From positions 2,046,001 to 2,110,000 of the forward strand of contig NZ_CP022823.1 in assembly GCF_002269255.1 (NCBI RefSeq): a DNA stretch of 64,000 nt, in the 5' to 3' direction. Below are positions 1 through 8,445 of the stretch, piece after piece (position 1 is the first letter of the stretch; every line of letters starts with the position of its first letter). Position numbers and translations under genes: made by a program. The DNA is from Klebsiella quasivariicola. GTDB lineage: Bacteria; Pseudomonadota; Gammaproteobacteria; Enterobacterales; Enterobacteriaceae. A model generated the notes under the pieces. The model ran no database searches. It had not been told where the DNA came from and saw only the letters and a program-made list of their open reading frames with translations.

Positions 1-158
1 AGAAAGACCACCGCCGGACGACCCGACGCGCAGTGGTTTTGCAGTTCTGTGACTGCACGGACCTCAACGATATCCTGCTTTTTTATACCCCGGCTAGTCA
101 GGTATCCCGTTAATCCCAACCGGGTATAGCTGCACAAATCCATAATCATCGTTGACAT
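1..158 (-). CDS. rcsA: RcsA, capsule-synthesis transcriptional activator (N-terminal part, runs off left edge)
   Basis: The complement of the first 158 bases opens with ATG at 158 and translates to MSTMIMDLCSYTRLGLTGYL..., which matches the start of enterobacterial RcsA. About 52 of the usual ~207 codons are inside the window; the C-terminal LuxR-type helix-turn-helix lies outside. RcsA is the unstable auxiliary partner of RcsB; the RcsAB heterodimer activates capsule (cps) genes and rcsA itself, and RcsA is degraded by Lon. A candidate RcsAB box lies about 140-150 bp upstream, at 298-311. In E. coli the gene upstream of rcsA is fliR; here it is yedD. Confidence 0.93.
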   Translation of the reverse strand, partial: MSTMIMDLCSYTRLGLTGYLTSRGIKKQDIVEVRAVTELQNHCASGRPAVVF

Positions 159-530
159 GACCCATCCTCAATCAACACGTAACGATATTCACTTCCCACC
201 GGTGATGGGAAGCAGTCCTTGCGGGCGGAAATAATAGTAGGTAAGAAAGAACCCTTTAGTTCCTTTAAACTATTCCGCATCCATGCATATAATTTGCCAG
301 GAAAACTCTTAAAGTAAAGTCGAGAACCGGTAGTGTGAGCGAATTAAAAACAAAAAGTGCCCATAGATGCTATGGTTACGGCCTTGTTAATATTTTATTT
401 TCAGAATTTCCTTATTTCAAATGAAAGGCGCCATGCTGGCTCAGGCTAGGCTCAGGGGTTCCACTGACGTCGGGGCTGGAAGGCTTAACGCTTTAATGCC
501 ACAATACTTTTTTATCGGCTTGTGGGATGA
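159..530. other. rcsA-yedD divergent intergenic region
   Basis: This 372-base non-coding gap separates the divergent rcsA and yedD genes. It is AT-rich in the middle and holds the candidate RcsAB box (298-311) and a TATAT-rich stretch near 286-294 that could be the rcsA -10 region. A short inverted repeat (ccatag/ctatgg, about 361-375) is also present. I see no open reading frame with credible coding character here. Confidence 0.7.
298..311 (-). promoter_or_regulatory. RcsAB box upstream of rcsA
   Basis: Read on the minus strand the site is TAAGAGTTTTCCTG, matching 11 of 14 positions of the RcsAB consensus TAAGAATATTCCTA. It lies upstream of a TTATAT-like -10 on the same strand and about 140 bp before the rcsA start. 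Positive autoregulation of rcsA through such a box is established in E. coli and Klebsiella; its use at this exact position is inferred from the match. Confidence 0.7.
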
Positions 531-965
531 ATGATGAAACAGTTAGTTTTTGCGGGCATGGTCGTGGCGCTGGCCGGATGTGTGCAGGTTGATCATTACG
601 ACGACGTTGTTAAAGCGCCAGCACCGGCCGGTCTTGAGGGCTACTGGCAATCGAAAGGGCCGCAGAGCGAAATGATGAGTCCGGACGCGATTGCCAGCCT
701 GATTGTCACCAAAGAAGGGGATACTTTCGACTGTCGCCAGTGGCAGCGTGTGATCGCGCAGCCGGGTAAACTGATGAACCGCGATAGTCAGGTTTACAAC
801 GTCACGGCTTCCCTGGATATCTATCCGATCGAGCGTGAAGGTAACATGCTGTCCTATGATCGTATGACGCTGACCCGCGTTGAACGCCTCACTCCCGAGT
901 GTGAAAAGGCATGGGCGAAAGCGCGTGCGACTGGACCCGTCAGCGCGCCTGCCACTGCGCGTTAA
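531..965 (+). CDS. yedD: YedD lipoprotein
   Basis: The 144-residue product starts with a short hydrophobic signal ending in the lipobox LAGC (Cys17), so it should be lipidated and exported. The body (GYWQSKGPQ..., LIVTKEGDTFDCRQWQRVIAQPGKL) corresponds closely to E. coli YedD, a lipoprotein of unknown function. Two ATG codons lie in tandem (531 and 534) and the sequence does not decide between them. It is convergent with amyA, 41 bases away. The usual E. coli neighbours yedE/yedF and the fli genes are missing. Confidence 0.9.
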   Translation: MMKQLVFAGMVVALAGCVQVDHYDDVVKAPAPAGLEGYWQSKGPQSEMMSPDAIASLIVTKEGDTFDCRQWQRVIAQPGKLMNRDSQVYNVTASLDIYPIEREGNMLSYDRMTLTRVERLTPECEKAWAKARATGPVSAPATAR

Positions 966-1006
966 AACACCGGCGGGCCATGTTGGCCCGCCCGTCGATT
1001 ATCACC

Positions 1007-2494
1007 TCACAGCACTGCTTCCATTACCCACACGCTGACGCTTCCCCCGTTGCAGGTAAAGGTCGCGCAGCCATCGTCGTCGGTTTCAACAATCTCTTCC
1101 CGGTTACCGAGAAAATCCCGCCAACGTTTTTTGCCATAATTTTCGCCCAGCGTCAGGGTCTTTTCCCCCTCATCGCCATTGGACATGACCACCACGCAAC
1201 CAGGATCCTCGTCGGTGCCGCTGCGGCTGAAGGCGATACAGTTGGGGTGATCGAACCAGAGCGTTTGCACACCGTGCGCAAAGCGCTGACGGGCGTCGAT
1301 CAGTTCGTGCAGTTGCTCGATAACGGGCATCTCTATAGCGTAGGTTTGTCCGTCACCGCCGGTATCTTCATAGGAGGCGCCGAAGAGATCGGCATAGAAG
1401 ACCGAGGGCACCCCATTTTCACGTAGCAGGATCAGCGCATAGGCCAGCGGTTTAAACCACGGCTCAACTGGCGCCTCGAGGGCCTGCAGCGGCTGGGTGT
1501 CATGATTGGTAACCAGGGTAACGGCATGGAACGGGTCAGCTTCCACCAGCGTTCCGCTGAAAATCTGGCTCATGTCATAATCGCGCCCCTGGCGCGACGC
1601 TTCATGAAATTTCATCTGCAGCGGGGCATCAAACAGCATCGTCTTGCCCTCGACCAGGTCGATATACTGCTGCAGCTTCTCCACTTCATGGGACCAGTAT
1701 TCCGCCACAATAAACAATGGCTGCGGCGCCACCTCCTGAACGTGTTCGATCCACACTTTGTAAAACCAGGCGGGAATATGCTTCACCGCGTCAAGACGAA
1801 AACCGTCGCAGCCGGTTTGCTCCATCACCCAGCGCGCCCAGTATTTGATCTCCTCGGTGACCGCATGATTGCGAAAATCGATATTGGCGCCCATCAGGTA
1901 ATCGAAGTTACCCAGTTCATCGTCAACCTGTTCATTCCAGCCCTCGCCGGTGTAATCGTTGACGATTTTAAATACGCCGTCTTCCGTCGGGTTTTCGATA
2001 TGATCAATGCCGCTAAAACATTTGTAGTCCCAGACAAACTGGGAATACTGACCGGCCCGCACCGGGAAGGTGTAACGAGTCCAGGCCTCGCACTCAATGA
2101 TCTCTTCATCAATCTGGGTGCGGTCCTGCTCATCGACGCGCTGGACCCGTAGCGCTTCTTTTTCATCGGCGCCCATTTTATGGTTTACCACCACGTCCAG
2201 CAGCACGGCGATGTTGTGCTCCTTCAGGGCCTTTATGGCCGCCAGCAGCTGCGCTTTATCGCCATACTTAGTGGCGACAGAGCCCTTTTGATCAAACTCG
2301 CCGAGATCAAAGAGGTCGTAGGTGTCATAGCCGACGGAATAACCGCCTGAAGCACCTTTGTAAGCGGGGGGCAACCAGACCATATTGATGCCAATCTCAT
2401 TGAGACTGGGGGCCAGCGCTTCGACCTCAGGCCACAGTTCGCCGCCAGTGGGGTAGTACCAGTGAAAACATTGCAACAAGGTGGGGTTTTTCAT
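1007..2494 (-). CDS. amyA: Cytoplasmic alpha-amylase
   Basis: This 495-residue enzyme is the GH13 cytoplasmic alpha-amylase that hydrolyses internal alpha-1,4 bonds of maltodextrins and glycogen fragments. The four GH13 regions are visible: DVVVNH (residues 100-105), GFRLDAVKH (231-239, nucleophile Asp235), FIVAE (acid/base Glu265) and TNHD (329-332, transition-state Asp332). No signal peptide is present. The frame stays open upstream to 2551, but homology to E. coli AmyA (MRNPTLLQCFHWYY) and a GGAG about a dozen bases upstream place the start at 2494. Convergent with yedD and divergent from tcyJ. Confidence 0.96.
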   Translation of the reverse strand: MKNPTLLQCFHWYYPTGGELWPEVEALAPSLNEIGINMVWLPPAYKGASGGYSVGYDTYDLFDLGEFDQKGSVATKYGDKAQLLAAIKALKEHNIAVLLDVVVNHKMGADEKEALRVQRVDEQDRTQIDEEIIECEAWTRYTFPVRAGQYSQFVWDYKCFSGIDHIENPTEDGVFKIVNDYTGEGWNEQVDDELGNFDYLMGANIDFRNHAVTEEIKYWARWVMEQTGCDGFRLDAVKHIPAWFYKVWIEHVQEVAPQPLFIVAEYWSHEVEKLQQYIDLVEGKTMLFDAPLQMKFHEASRQGRDYDMSQIFSGTLVEADPFHAVTLVTNHDTQPLQALEAPVEPWFKPLAYALILLRENGVPSVFYADLFGASYEDTGGDGQTYAIEMPVIEQLHELIDARQRFAHGVQTLWFDHPNCIAFSRSGTDEDPGCVVVMSNGDEGEKTLTLGENYGKKRWRDFLGNREEIVETDDDGCATFTCNGGSVSVWVMEAVL

Positions 2495-2694
2495 CTTCCA
2501 TGCTCCAGACGTCAACAGGCTGACCTTTGCAGTATGGGAGATATCCAGCAAAACGGGGGAGGAAAGGCCTGATTTTCGCTATACCCTAAACGGGATCATA
2601 TATAATAAATTGGCATAAGATGTAGCGTAACGATGTTGGTGTGAGGCCGTTAAGCGCTTTACACTACAGGAAAATCCTAACCTTCGGGGTATCT

Positions 2695-3495
2695 ATGAAA
2701 TTAGCACTTCTGGGTCGTCAGGCGCTGATGGGCGCGATGGCCGTTGTTTTGATGGCTGGCGTCAGCGTGAAAACTTTTGCGGCGGAAAACCTGCTTAATC
2801 AGATTAAAGAGCGCGGCACCCTGCGCGTGGGCCTCGAAGGCACCTATCCTCCTTTTAGCTTTCAGGGTGATGACGGCAAGCTGACCGGGTTTGAAGTGGA
2901 GTTTGCCAATGAGCTGGCTAAACACCTCGGCGTGAAAGCCGATCTCAAGCCGACCAAATGGGACGGTATGCTGGCATCGCTGGACTCCAAACGCATTGAC
3001 GTGGTGATTAACCAGGTCACTATCTCCGATGAACGTAAGAAGAAATATGATTTCTCTACCCCGTATACCATCTCTGGCGTGCAGGCGCTGGTGAAAAAGG
3101 GTAACGAAGGCGCGATTAAAACCGCGGCGGATCTGAAAGGCAAGAAAGTCGGGGTTGGGCTGGGCACTAACTATGAAGAGTGGCTGCGTCAGAACGTGCA
3201 GGGCGTTGATGTTCGCACCTATGATGACGACCCGACGAAGTACCAGGATCTGCGCGTTGGCCGTATTGACGCCATTCTGGTCGACCGTCTGGCCGCGCTG
3301 GATCTGGTGAAAAAAACCAACAATACCCTGGCAGTAACCGGTGAAGCGTTCTCCCGTCAGGAGGCCGGCGTGGCGCTGCGCAAAGGCAACGACGATCTGC
3401 TGAAAGCGGTAGATGGCGCGATAGCCGATATGCAGAAAGATGGCAGCCTGAAGGCGCTGTCCGAGAAATGGTTTGGCGCTGACGTGACGAAATAA
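2695..3495 (+). CDS. tcyJ: Periplasmic cystine-binding protein TcyJ (FliY)
   Basis: The 266-residue product has a Sec signal peptide (residues 1 to about 29, ending TFA/AEN) and a bacterial solute-binding family 3 fold. Segments such as RVGLEGTYPPFSFQGDDGKLTG and KPTKWDGMLASLDSKRIDVV match E. coli FliY/TcyJ. It delivers cystine and related thiol compounds to the TcyLN permease. The ATG at 2695 was preferred over an upstream GTG (2641) because the signal peptide starts there. It carries the historical name fliY although no flagellar genes remain nearby. A terminator follows, then dcyD, tcyL and tcyN. Confidence 0.96.
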   Translation: MKLALLGRQALMGAMAVVLMAGVSVKTFAAENLLNQIKERGTLRVGLEGTYPPFSFQGDDGKLTGFEVEFANELAKHLGVKADLKPTKWDGMLASLDSKRIDVVINQVTISDERKKKYDFSTPYTISGVQALVKKGNEGAIKTAADLKGKKVGVGLGTNYEEWLRQNVQGVDVRTYDDDPTKYQDLRVGRIDAILVDRLAALDLVKKTNNTLAVTGEAFSRQEAGVALRKGNDDLLKAVDGAIADMQKDGSLKALSEKWFGADVTK

Positions 3496-3507
3496 CGGAC
3501 GGCGGGT

Positions 3508-3540
3508 AAAAAAGGCGCTCCTGGAAGCGCCTTTTTTATT
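3508..3540 (+). terminator. Rho-independent terminator after tcyJ
   Basis: A 9-bp stem (AAAGGCGCT/AGCGCCTTT, arms 3511-3519 and 3526-3534) is followed by a T run. It probably lets only part of transcription continue to dcyD-tcyLN, so that the binding protein is made in excess of the permease. Confidence 0.85.
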
Positions 3541-3589
3541 TAGCGCATAACTGTGTGCATAATGAAGCATAACTGAGTCAGGAGGGGCC

Positions 3590-4576
3590 ATGTCACTGCA
3601 AAATTTAACCCGCTTTCCGCGTCTGGAACTGATTGGCGCGCCAACGCCGCTGGAGTATCTGCCGCGTCTGTCCGATCACCTCGGACGTGAAATTTTCATC
3701 AAACGTGATGATACGACGCCGCTGGCGATGGGGGGCAACAAACTGCGTAAGCTGGAGTTTCTTGCCGCCGATGCGCTACGCGAAGGCGCGGATACCTTAA
3801 TCACCGCCGGCGCGATCCAGTCTAATCACGTGCGGCAGACTGCCGCGGTCGCCGCCAAACTGGGGCTGCACTGCGTGGCGCTGCTGGAAAACCCCATCGG
3901 CACCCGGGCGGAGAACTATCTGAGCAATGGTAACCGCCTGCTGCTGGATCTGTTTAACACCCAGGTTGAGATGTGTGATGCCCTGACCGATCCTGCCGCC
4001 CAGCTCGACGAGCTGGCGACCCGTATCGAGGCGCAGGGATATCGTCCGTACGTTATTCCGGTTGGCGGTTCGAACGCCCTCGGAGCGCTAGGCTATGTGG
4101 AAAGCGCGCTGGAAATTGCCCAGCAGTGTGACGGCGCGGTGGAGATTTCGTCGGTCGTGGTGGCGTCCGGCAGCGCCGGTACGCATGCCGGGCTGGCGGT
4201 CGGCCTTGAACAACTGATGCCGCAGGCAGAACTAATTGGGGTGACGGTATCGCGCTCGGTCGCGGACCAATTGCCGAAAGTGGTGGCGCTGCAGCAGGCC
4301 GTGGCCAACAGTCTGGCGCTGCAGGCGCAAGCCGACATTCAGCTGTGGGATGATTACTTTGCCCCGGGCTACGGTACGCCGAACGAAGAAGGGATGGCCG
4401 CTGTGAAGCTGCTGGCGCAGCTGGAAGGTATTTTGCTTGACCCGGTCTATACCGGCAAAGCGATGGCAGGGCTTATCGACGGCATCACGCAGAAGCGATT
4501 TAAGGATGAAGGGCCGATTCTGTTCGTCCATACCGGCGGGGCGCCAGCGCTGTTTGCCTATCATCCGCACCTTTAA
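3590..4576 (+). CDS. dcyD: D-cysteine desulfhydrase
   Basis: The 328-residue PLP enzyme of the ACC-deaminase/D-cysteine desulfhydrase family converts D-cysteine to pyruvate, ammonia and sulfide. The PLP lysine is Lys51 in MGGNKLRKLEF, and IQSNHVRQTAAVAAKLG and the C-terminal FVHTGGAPALFAY motif are present. Length equals E. coli DcyD. An AGGAGG lies just before the ATG. The gene sits between the binding protein and the membrane/ATPase subunits of the cystine importer, consistent with use or detoxification of imported D-cystine. Confidence 0.95.
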   Translation: MSLQNLTRFPRLELIGAPTPLEYLPRLSDHLGREIFIKRDDTTPLAMGGNKLRKLEFLAADALREGADTLITAGAIQSNHVRQTAAVAAKLGLHCVALLENPIGTRAENYLSNGNRLLLDLFNTQVEMCDALTDPAAQLDELATRIEAQGYRPYVIPVGGSNALGALGYVESALEIAQQCDGAVEISSVVVASGSAGTHAGLAVGLEQLMPQAELIGVTVSRSVADQLPKVVALQQAVANSLALQAQADIQLWDDYFAPGYGTPNEEGMAAVKLLAQLEGILLDPVYTGKAMAGLIDGITQKRFKDEGPILFVHTGGAPALFAYHPHL

Positions 4577-4591
4577 TACAGAAAACACAGC

Positions 4592-5260
4592 ATGCAAGAA
4601 AGTATCCAACTGGTCATCGATTCCGCCCCTTTTCTGCTCAAAGGGGCCGTTTTTACACTGCAGCTGAGCATTGGCGGGATGTTTTTCGGCCTGGTGCTGG
4701 GCTTTATTCTGGCGCTGATGCGCATGTCGCCGTTGTGGCCGATAAAGTGGCTGGCGCGCATGTATATCTCCATTTTCCGCGGTACGCCGCTCATTGCCCA
4801 GCTGTTTATGATCTACTACGGCTTGCCGCAGTTTGGCATCGAGCTGGATCCGATCCCGGCGGCAATGATTGGTCTGTCGCTAAATACGGCGGCTTACGCG
4901 GCGGAGACGTTGCGTGCGGCCATCGCTTCCATCGACAAGGGGCAGTGGGAAGCGGCGGCGAGTATCGGCATGACGCCCTGGCAGACGATGCGCCGGGCTA
5001 TTTTACCCCAGGCGGCGCGGGTCGCTTTGCCGCCGCTGTCCAATAGCTTTATCAGCCTGGTAAAAGATACCTCGCTGGCGGCGACGATCCAGGTGCCGGA
5101 GTTGTTCCGTCAGGCGCAGCTTATCACCTCGCGAACCCTTGAGGTCTTCACTATGTATCTGGCGGCCTCCCTCATTTACTGGGTGATGGCGACGGTACTC
5201 TCCTCGCTGCAGAACTATTTTGAAAACCAGCTGAACCGCCAGGAGCGTGATCCGAAATGA
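4592..5260 (+). CDS. tcyL: Cystine ABC transporter permease TcyL
   Basis: This 222-residue inner-membrane protein belongs to the HisM/GlnP-type amino-acid permease family. The first membrane segment is about residues 18-42, and the EAA loop that contacts the ATPase is EAAASIGMTPWQTMRRAILP near residues 128-148. Sequence and length match E. coli YecS/TcyL. It starts 15 bases after dcyD, and its end overlaps tcyN by four bases, so translation of the two is probably coupled. Confidence 0.95.
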   Translation: MQESIQLVIDSAPFLLKGAVFTLQLSIGGMFFGLVLGFILALMRMSPLWPIKWLARMYISIFRGTPLIAQLFMIYYGLPQFGIELDPIPAAMIGLSLNTAAYAAETLRAAIASIDKGQWEAAASIGMTPWQTMRRAILPQAARVALPPLSNSFISLVKDTSLAATIQVPELFRQAQLITSRTLEVFTMYLAASLIYWVMATVLSSLQNYFENQLNRQERDPK

Positions 5261-6009
5261 GTGCGATAGAAGTAAAAAGCCTGGTGAAAAAATTCCATGG
5301 CCAGACGGTGCTCCACGGTATCGACCTGGAGGTGCAGAAAGGGGAAGTGGTGGCGATCATCGGCCCCAGCGGCTCGGGCAAAACCACCCTGCTGCGCAGC
5401 ATCAACCTGCTGGAGCAACCAGAAAGCGGCACCATCCGCGTCGGCGAGGTAACGATCGACGCCGGCCGTAGCCTCGGGCCGCAGAAAGGGCTTATCCGCC
5501 AGCTGCGCCAGCACGTTGGCTTTGTCTTCCAGAACTTTAATTTGTTTCCCCATCGTACGGTGCTGGAGAACATTATTGAAGGGCCGGTCATCGTAAAAGG
5601 GGAAGACAAGCAGGAGTCGATAGCGCGAGCCCGCGATCTGCTGGCAAAGGTGGGGCTCAGCGGAAAAGAGAACAGCTATCCGCGCCGCCTCTCCGGCGGT
5701 CAGCAGCAGCGGGTGGCTATTGCTCGCGCGCTGGCCATGCGTCCGGACGTGATCCTGTTTGATGAACCGACATCGGCCCTCGATCCTGAACTGGTAGGGG
5801 AGGTACTTAATACCATCCGCCAGCTGGCGCAGGAAAAGCGTACGATGGTTATCGTGACTCATGAGATGAGCTTCGCCCGCGATGTCGCCGATCGGGCTAT
5901 TTTTATGGACCAGGGGCGGATTATCGAACAGGGTGAGGCGAAAGCGCTGTTCGCCTCACCTCAGCAGCCGCGTACCCGTCAGTTCCTCGAAAAATTCCTG
6001 ATGCAGTAA
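5257..6009 (+). CDS. tcyN: Cystine ABC transporter ATP-binding protein TcyN
   Basis: The 250-residue ATPase powers cystine uptake through TcyL. Walker A is GPSGSGKTT (residues 36-44), the signature is LSGGQ (145-149), and Walker B is VILFDE (165-170) with catalytic Glu170, followed by the H-loop TH at 201-202. It matches E. coli YecC. The ATG overlaps the tcyL stop (ATGA). Last gene of the operon. Confidence 0.96.
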   Translation: MSAIEVKSLVKKFHGQTVLHGIDLEVQKGEVVAIIGPSGSGKTTLLRSINLLEQPESGTIRVGEVTIDAGRSLGPQKGLIRQLRQHVGFVFQNFNLFPHRTVLENIIEGPVIVKGEDKQESIARARDLLAKVGLSGKENSYPRRLSGGQQQRVAIARALAMRPDVILFDEPTSALDPELVGEVLNTIRQLAQEKRTMVIVTHEMSFARDVADRAIFMDQGRIIEQGEAKALFASPQQPRTRQFLEKFLMQ

Positions 6010-6312
6010 ATGATATGCTGGCGCGGCGGCTTCCTGACCCGGAGCTGCCGCGTTTAGCCTGCCTTCCTGTCATGGGAAGGCTCCGTCGCCTTATTCATCC
6101 TGTGGCCGTATACACCGCTTCCCATCCTCCCTGGTTGGGTGTAGAAAATGACGCCAGAGGGAGACTGAGTTTCTGCGCGTCATGAGCCAAAAGGCCAGGC
6201 ATCAGGCTAATAAATGCGACAGCAACGATATTTTATACATATAAATAAGATTTATGTGTTAGTTTTCTGTATTTATAATAATGATTATCAATCAGGAGTT
6301 ATTTGCACAGCT
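6010..6312. other. tcyN-sdiA intergenic region
   Basis: These 303 bases begin with GC-rich imperfect inverted repeats (about 6022-6052, and ccttcc/ggaagg at 6062-6080) that may end the tcy transcript. They finish with a very AT-rich stretch (6225-6300) that includes the sdiA promoter area and a Fur-box-like sequence. The coding frame of sdiA stays open up to 6214, but this part is AT-rich and unlike SdiA. Confidence 0.6.
6277..6295 (+). promoter_or_regulatory. Fur-box-like sequence upstream of sdiA
   Basis: The bases AATAATGATTATCAATCAG match about 13 of 19 positions of the Fur consensus GATAATGATAATCATTATC, including the core ATAATGATTATC. The site ends 17 bases before the sdiA ATG. The local AT content is high, so a chance match is possible. 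Confidence 0.35.
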
Positions 6313-7035
6313 ATGAGGGACAATGATTTTTTCAGCTGGCGGCGGGATATGCTGCATCAATTTCAGTCCATGGCCACCGGTGAGGAGGTTTATAATCTCC
6401 TGCAACGAGAAACTGAAGCGCTGGAATATGATTACTACACGCTTTGTGTACGTCATCCGGTGCCTTTCACCCGCCCCCGCGTCACGTTCCAGTCGACCTA
6501 TCCCCGCGCATGGATGTCACACTACCAGGCTGAGAATTATTTCGCGATAGATCCTGTGTTACGGCCGGAGAATTTTTTGCGTGGTCATCTGCCATGGGAC
6601 GATGGTCTGTTTCGCGATGCACCAGTATTGTGGGACGGAGCCCGCGATCACGGTCTGCAAAAAGGGGTGACCCAGTGCCTGACGCTTCCGAATCATGCAC
6701 AAGGCTTTCTCTCCGTGTCGGCGAATAACCGTTTGCCGGGCTCTTACCCTGAAGATGAGCTGGAGATGCGCCTGCGAACGCTGACGGAGCTCAGCTTGCT
6801 GGCGCTGCTGCGTCTGGAAGACGAAATGGTGATGCCGCCGGAGATGAAGTTCAGCCGTCGCGAGCTGGAAATTCTTAAATGGACGGCGGAAGGGAAGACC
6901 TCGGCGGAAGTGGCAATGATTCTCTCGATTTCGGAAAATACGGTGAATTTCCATCAGAAGAATATGCAACGGAAATTTAATGCGCCGAATAAAACGCAAA
7001 TCGCCTGTTACGCCGTGGCGACGGGATTAATCTGA
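6313..7035 (+). CDS. sdiA: SdiA, LuxR-family quorum-signal receptor
   Basis: The 240-residue product has an N-terminal autoinducer-binding domain (LEYDYYTLCVRHPVPFTRP ... YFAIDPVL) and a C-terminal LuxR-type HTH with FSRRELEILKWTAEGKTSAE and SISENTVNFHQKNMQRKF, ending AVATGLI as in E. coli SdiA. It senses acyl-homoserine lactones made by other species; no luxI-type synthase is in the window. ATG 6313 gives the same length as E. coli SdiA; the upstream-extended frame is rejected because its residues do not resemble the family. An AGGAG lies about 15 bases upstream, rather far from the start. Confidence 0.95.
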   Translation: MRDNDFFSWRRDMLHQFQSMATGEEVYNLLQRETEALEYDYYTLCVRHPVPFTRPRVTFQSTYPRAWMSHYQAENYFAIDPVLRPENFLRGHLPWDDGLFRDAPVLWDGARDHGLQKGVTQCLTLPNHAQGFLSVSANNRLPGSYPEDELEMRLRTLTELSLLALLRLEDEMVMPPEMKFSRRELEILKWTAEGKTSAEVAMILSISENTVNFHQKNMQRKFNAPNKTQIACYAVATGLI

Positions 7036-7102
7036 GAGCGCCTGTCGTTCTGCGTGCCAGACGTGACACCGGCTGTCAGGGATACTTTCAGCCGGTACAG
7101 GA

Positions 7103-7327
7103 TTACTGACGGTAAGCTTGTTTAATTTGCTTAACGGTGCTGGAGAATACGGCAGCCTGAGCCTCATCTTCCATCTGCGCGATCTGCTTTTCCATTTTAA
7201 TAATCACGCGACCCGCATCCGCCTGACCCATCGCCTGTAGCATCAGCGTTATCATCGCTTTCAGGCAGGAGACTTCCTGCGCGAGTTCTTGATTATTTTC
7301 AGCAGTGGAAAAATCTGGTGTGCTCAT
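7103..7327 (-). CDS. yecF: YecF, DUF2594 small protein
   Basis: The 74-residue soluble protein (MSTPDFSTAENNQELAQEVS... ending QIKQAYRQ) matches E. coli YecF over its whole length. It is predicted mostly helical, with no membrane segment or known catalytic motif. Function is unknown. It lies between sdiA (convergent) and uvrY (divergent), as in E. coli. Confidence 0.92.
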   Translation of the reverse strand: MSTPDFSTAENNQELAQEVSCLKAMITLMLQAMGQADAGRVIIKMEKQIAQMEDEAQAAVFSSTVKQIKQAYRQ

Positions 7328-7788
7328 CGATATCCTCGTTAGCTTGCTGCGCTATTGCGCATTACTCAATGTGAAGGCCGCGCAGTATACCACAAGCGAA
7401 AGAAAAAAAAGGAGTGCTGAATTTTTGTCCTCTCATCTGAGTTGTGAATGATTCAGCGCTTCGGATAATACGTAATAGCCGCCAGTCCGCCATTAATTTA
7501 TTCCATCTATTTAGCACGTTAATATTTGTTACATATTTTGCTTCGTATTTATGCGCTACGTAATCTGTTGTGTTTTTTGTGCTTTCTGTATGAGGATTGT
7601 TAACAAATAAGACCAGCGCAACTGACTGTTCTCAATGACTTTCCACTATGTGTGCACAGACATTGCCATAAATGAGAGTCAAATCGAGGAGAGGGCATTT
7701 TTTTGCCTTTTAAATTAGCAATAAAACCCGGTAATATGTGGGAGATAAAGTATCAGTAGCGTTATCCCTCATTCTGGAGATTATTCCT
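7328..7788. other. yecF-uvrY intergenic region
   Basis: A 461-base gap between divergent yecF and uvrY that must hold both promoters. It is AT-rich, with no convincing reading frame. I could not assign a specific operator; a GGAGA at 7776-7780 serves as the uvrY ribosome-binding site. Confidence 0.6.
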
Positions 7789-8445
7789 TTGATCAACGTT
7801 CTTCTTGTTGATGACCACGAACTGGTGCGCGCAGGGATACGACGCATTCTGGAAGATATAAAAGGGATTAAAGTCGCTGGCGAAGCCTGTTGCGGCGAGG
7901 ACGCCGTGAAGTGGTGCCGGGCTAATTCCGCAGATGTCGTCCTGATGGACATGAACATGCCCGGGATCGGTGGTCTTGAAGCCACGCGCAAAATCGCGCG
8001 CTCTGTGGCGGGCACGAAAGTGATCATGCTCACCGTGCATACCGAGAATCCTCTTCCTGCCAAGGTCATGCAGGCGGGGGCGGCGGGCTATCTTAGCAAG
8101 GGTGCGGCACCGCAGGAAGTGGTGAATGCGATCCGCTGCGTGGCGTCAGGACAACGCTATATTGCTTCCGATATTGCTCAGCAAATGGCGCTAAGTCAGA
8201 TTGAACCGGAAAAAACGGAATCGCCGTTTGCCAGTTTGTCTGAACGCGAATTGCAGATTATGCTGATGATCACCAAAGGTCAGAAGGTGAATGAGATCTC
8301 AGAGCAGCTGAATCTGAGTCCTAAAACGGTTAACAGCTATCGCTACCGAATGTTCAGCAAATTAAACATTCATGGCGATGTGGAGCTGACCCACCTGGCA
8401 ATTCGCCATGGCCTGTGTAATGCGGAGTCGTTAGCAAGCCAGTGA
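7789..8445 (+). CDS. uvrY: UvrY, response regulator of the BarA-UvrY system
   Basis: The 218-residue FixJ/NarL-type regulator has a receiver domain with acidic pocket Asp8/Asp9, phosphorylated Asp54 (VVLMD) and Lys104-region motif LSKGA. A LuxR-type HTH follows (LSERELQIMLMITKGQKVNEIS). BarA phosphorylates it, and it then activates the CsrB/CsrC RNAs that titrate CsrA. The start is TTG at 7789, eight bases after GGAGA, giving MINVLLVDDHEL as in E. coli; the in-frame upstream extension is not conserved. Its stop overlaps the uvrC start. Confidence 0.95.
   Translation: MINVLLVDDHELVRAGIRRILEDIKGIKVAGEACCGEDAVKWCRANSADVVLMDMNMPGIGGLEATRKIARSVAGTKVIMLTVHTENPLPAKVMQAGAAGYLSKGAAPQEVVNAIRCVASGQRYIASDIAQQMALSQIEPEKTESPFASLSERELQIMLMITKGQKVNEISEQLNLSPKTVNSYRYRMFSKLNIHGDVELTHLAIRHGLCNAESLASQ

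Noticed and set aside
911..1426. Plus-strand frame overlapping yedD and amyA
   Set aside because: It is mostly antisense to amyA, begins inside yedD and has no recognisable domain.
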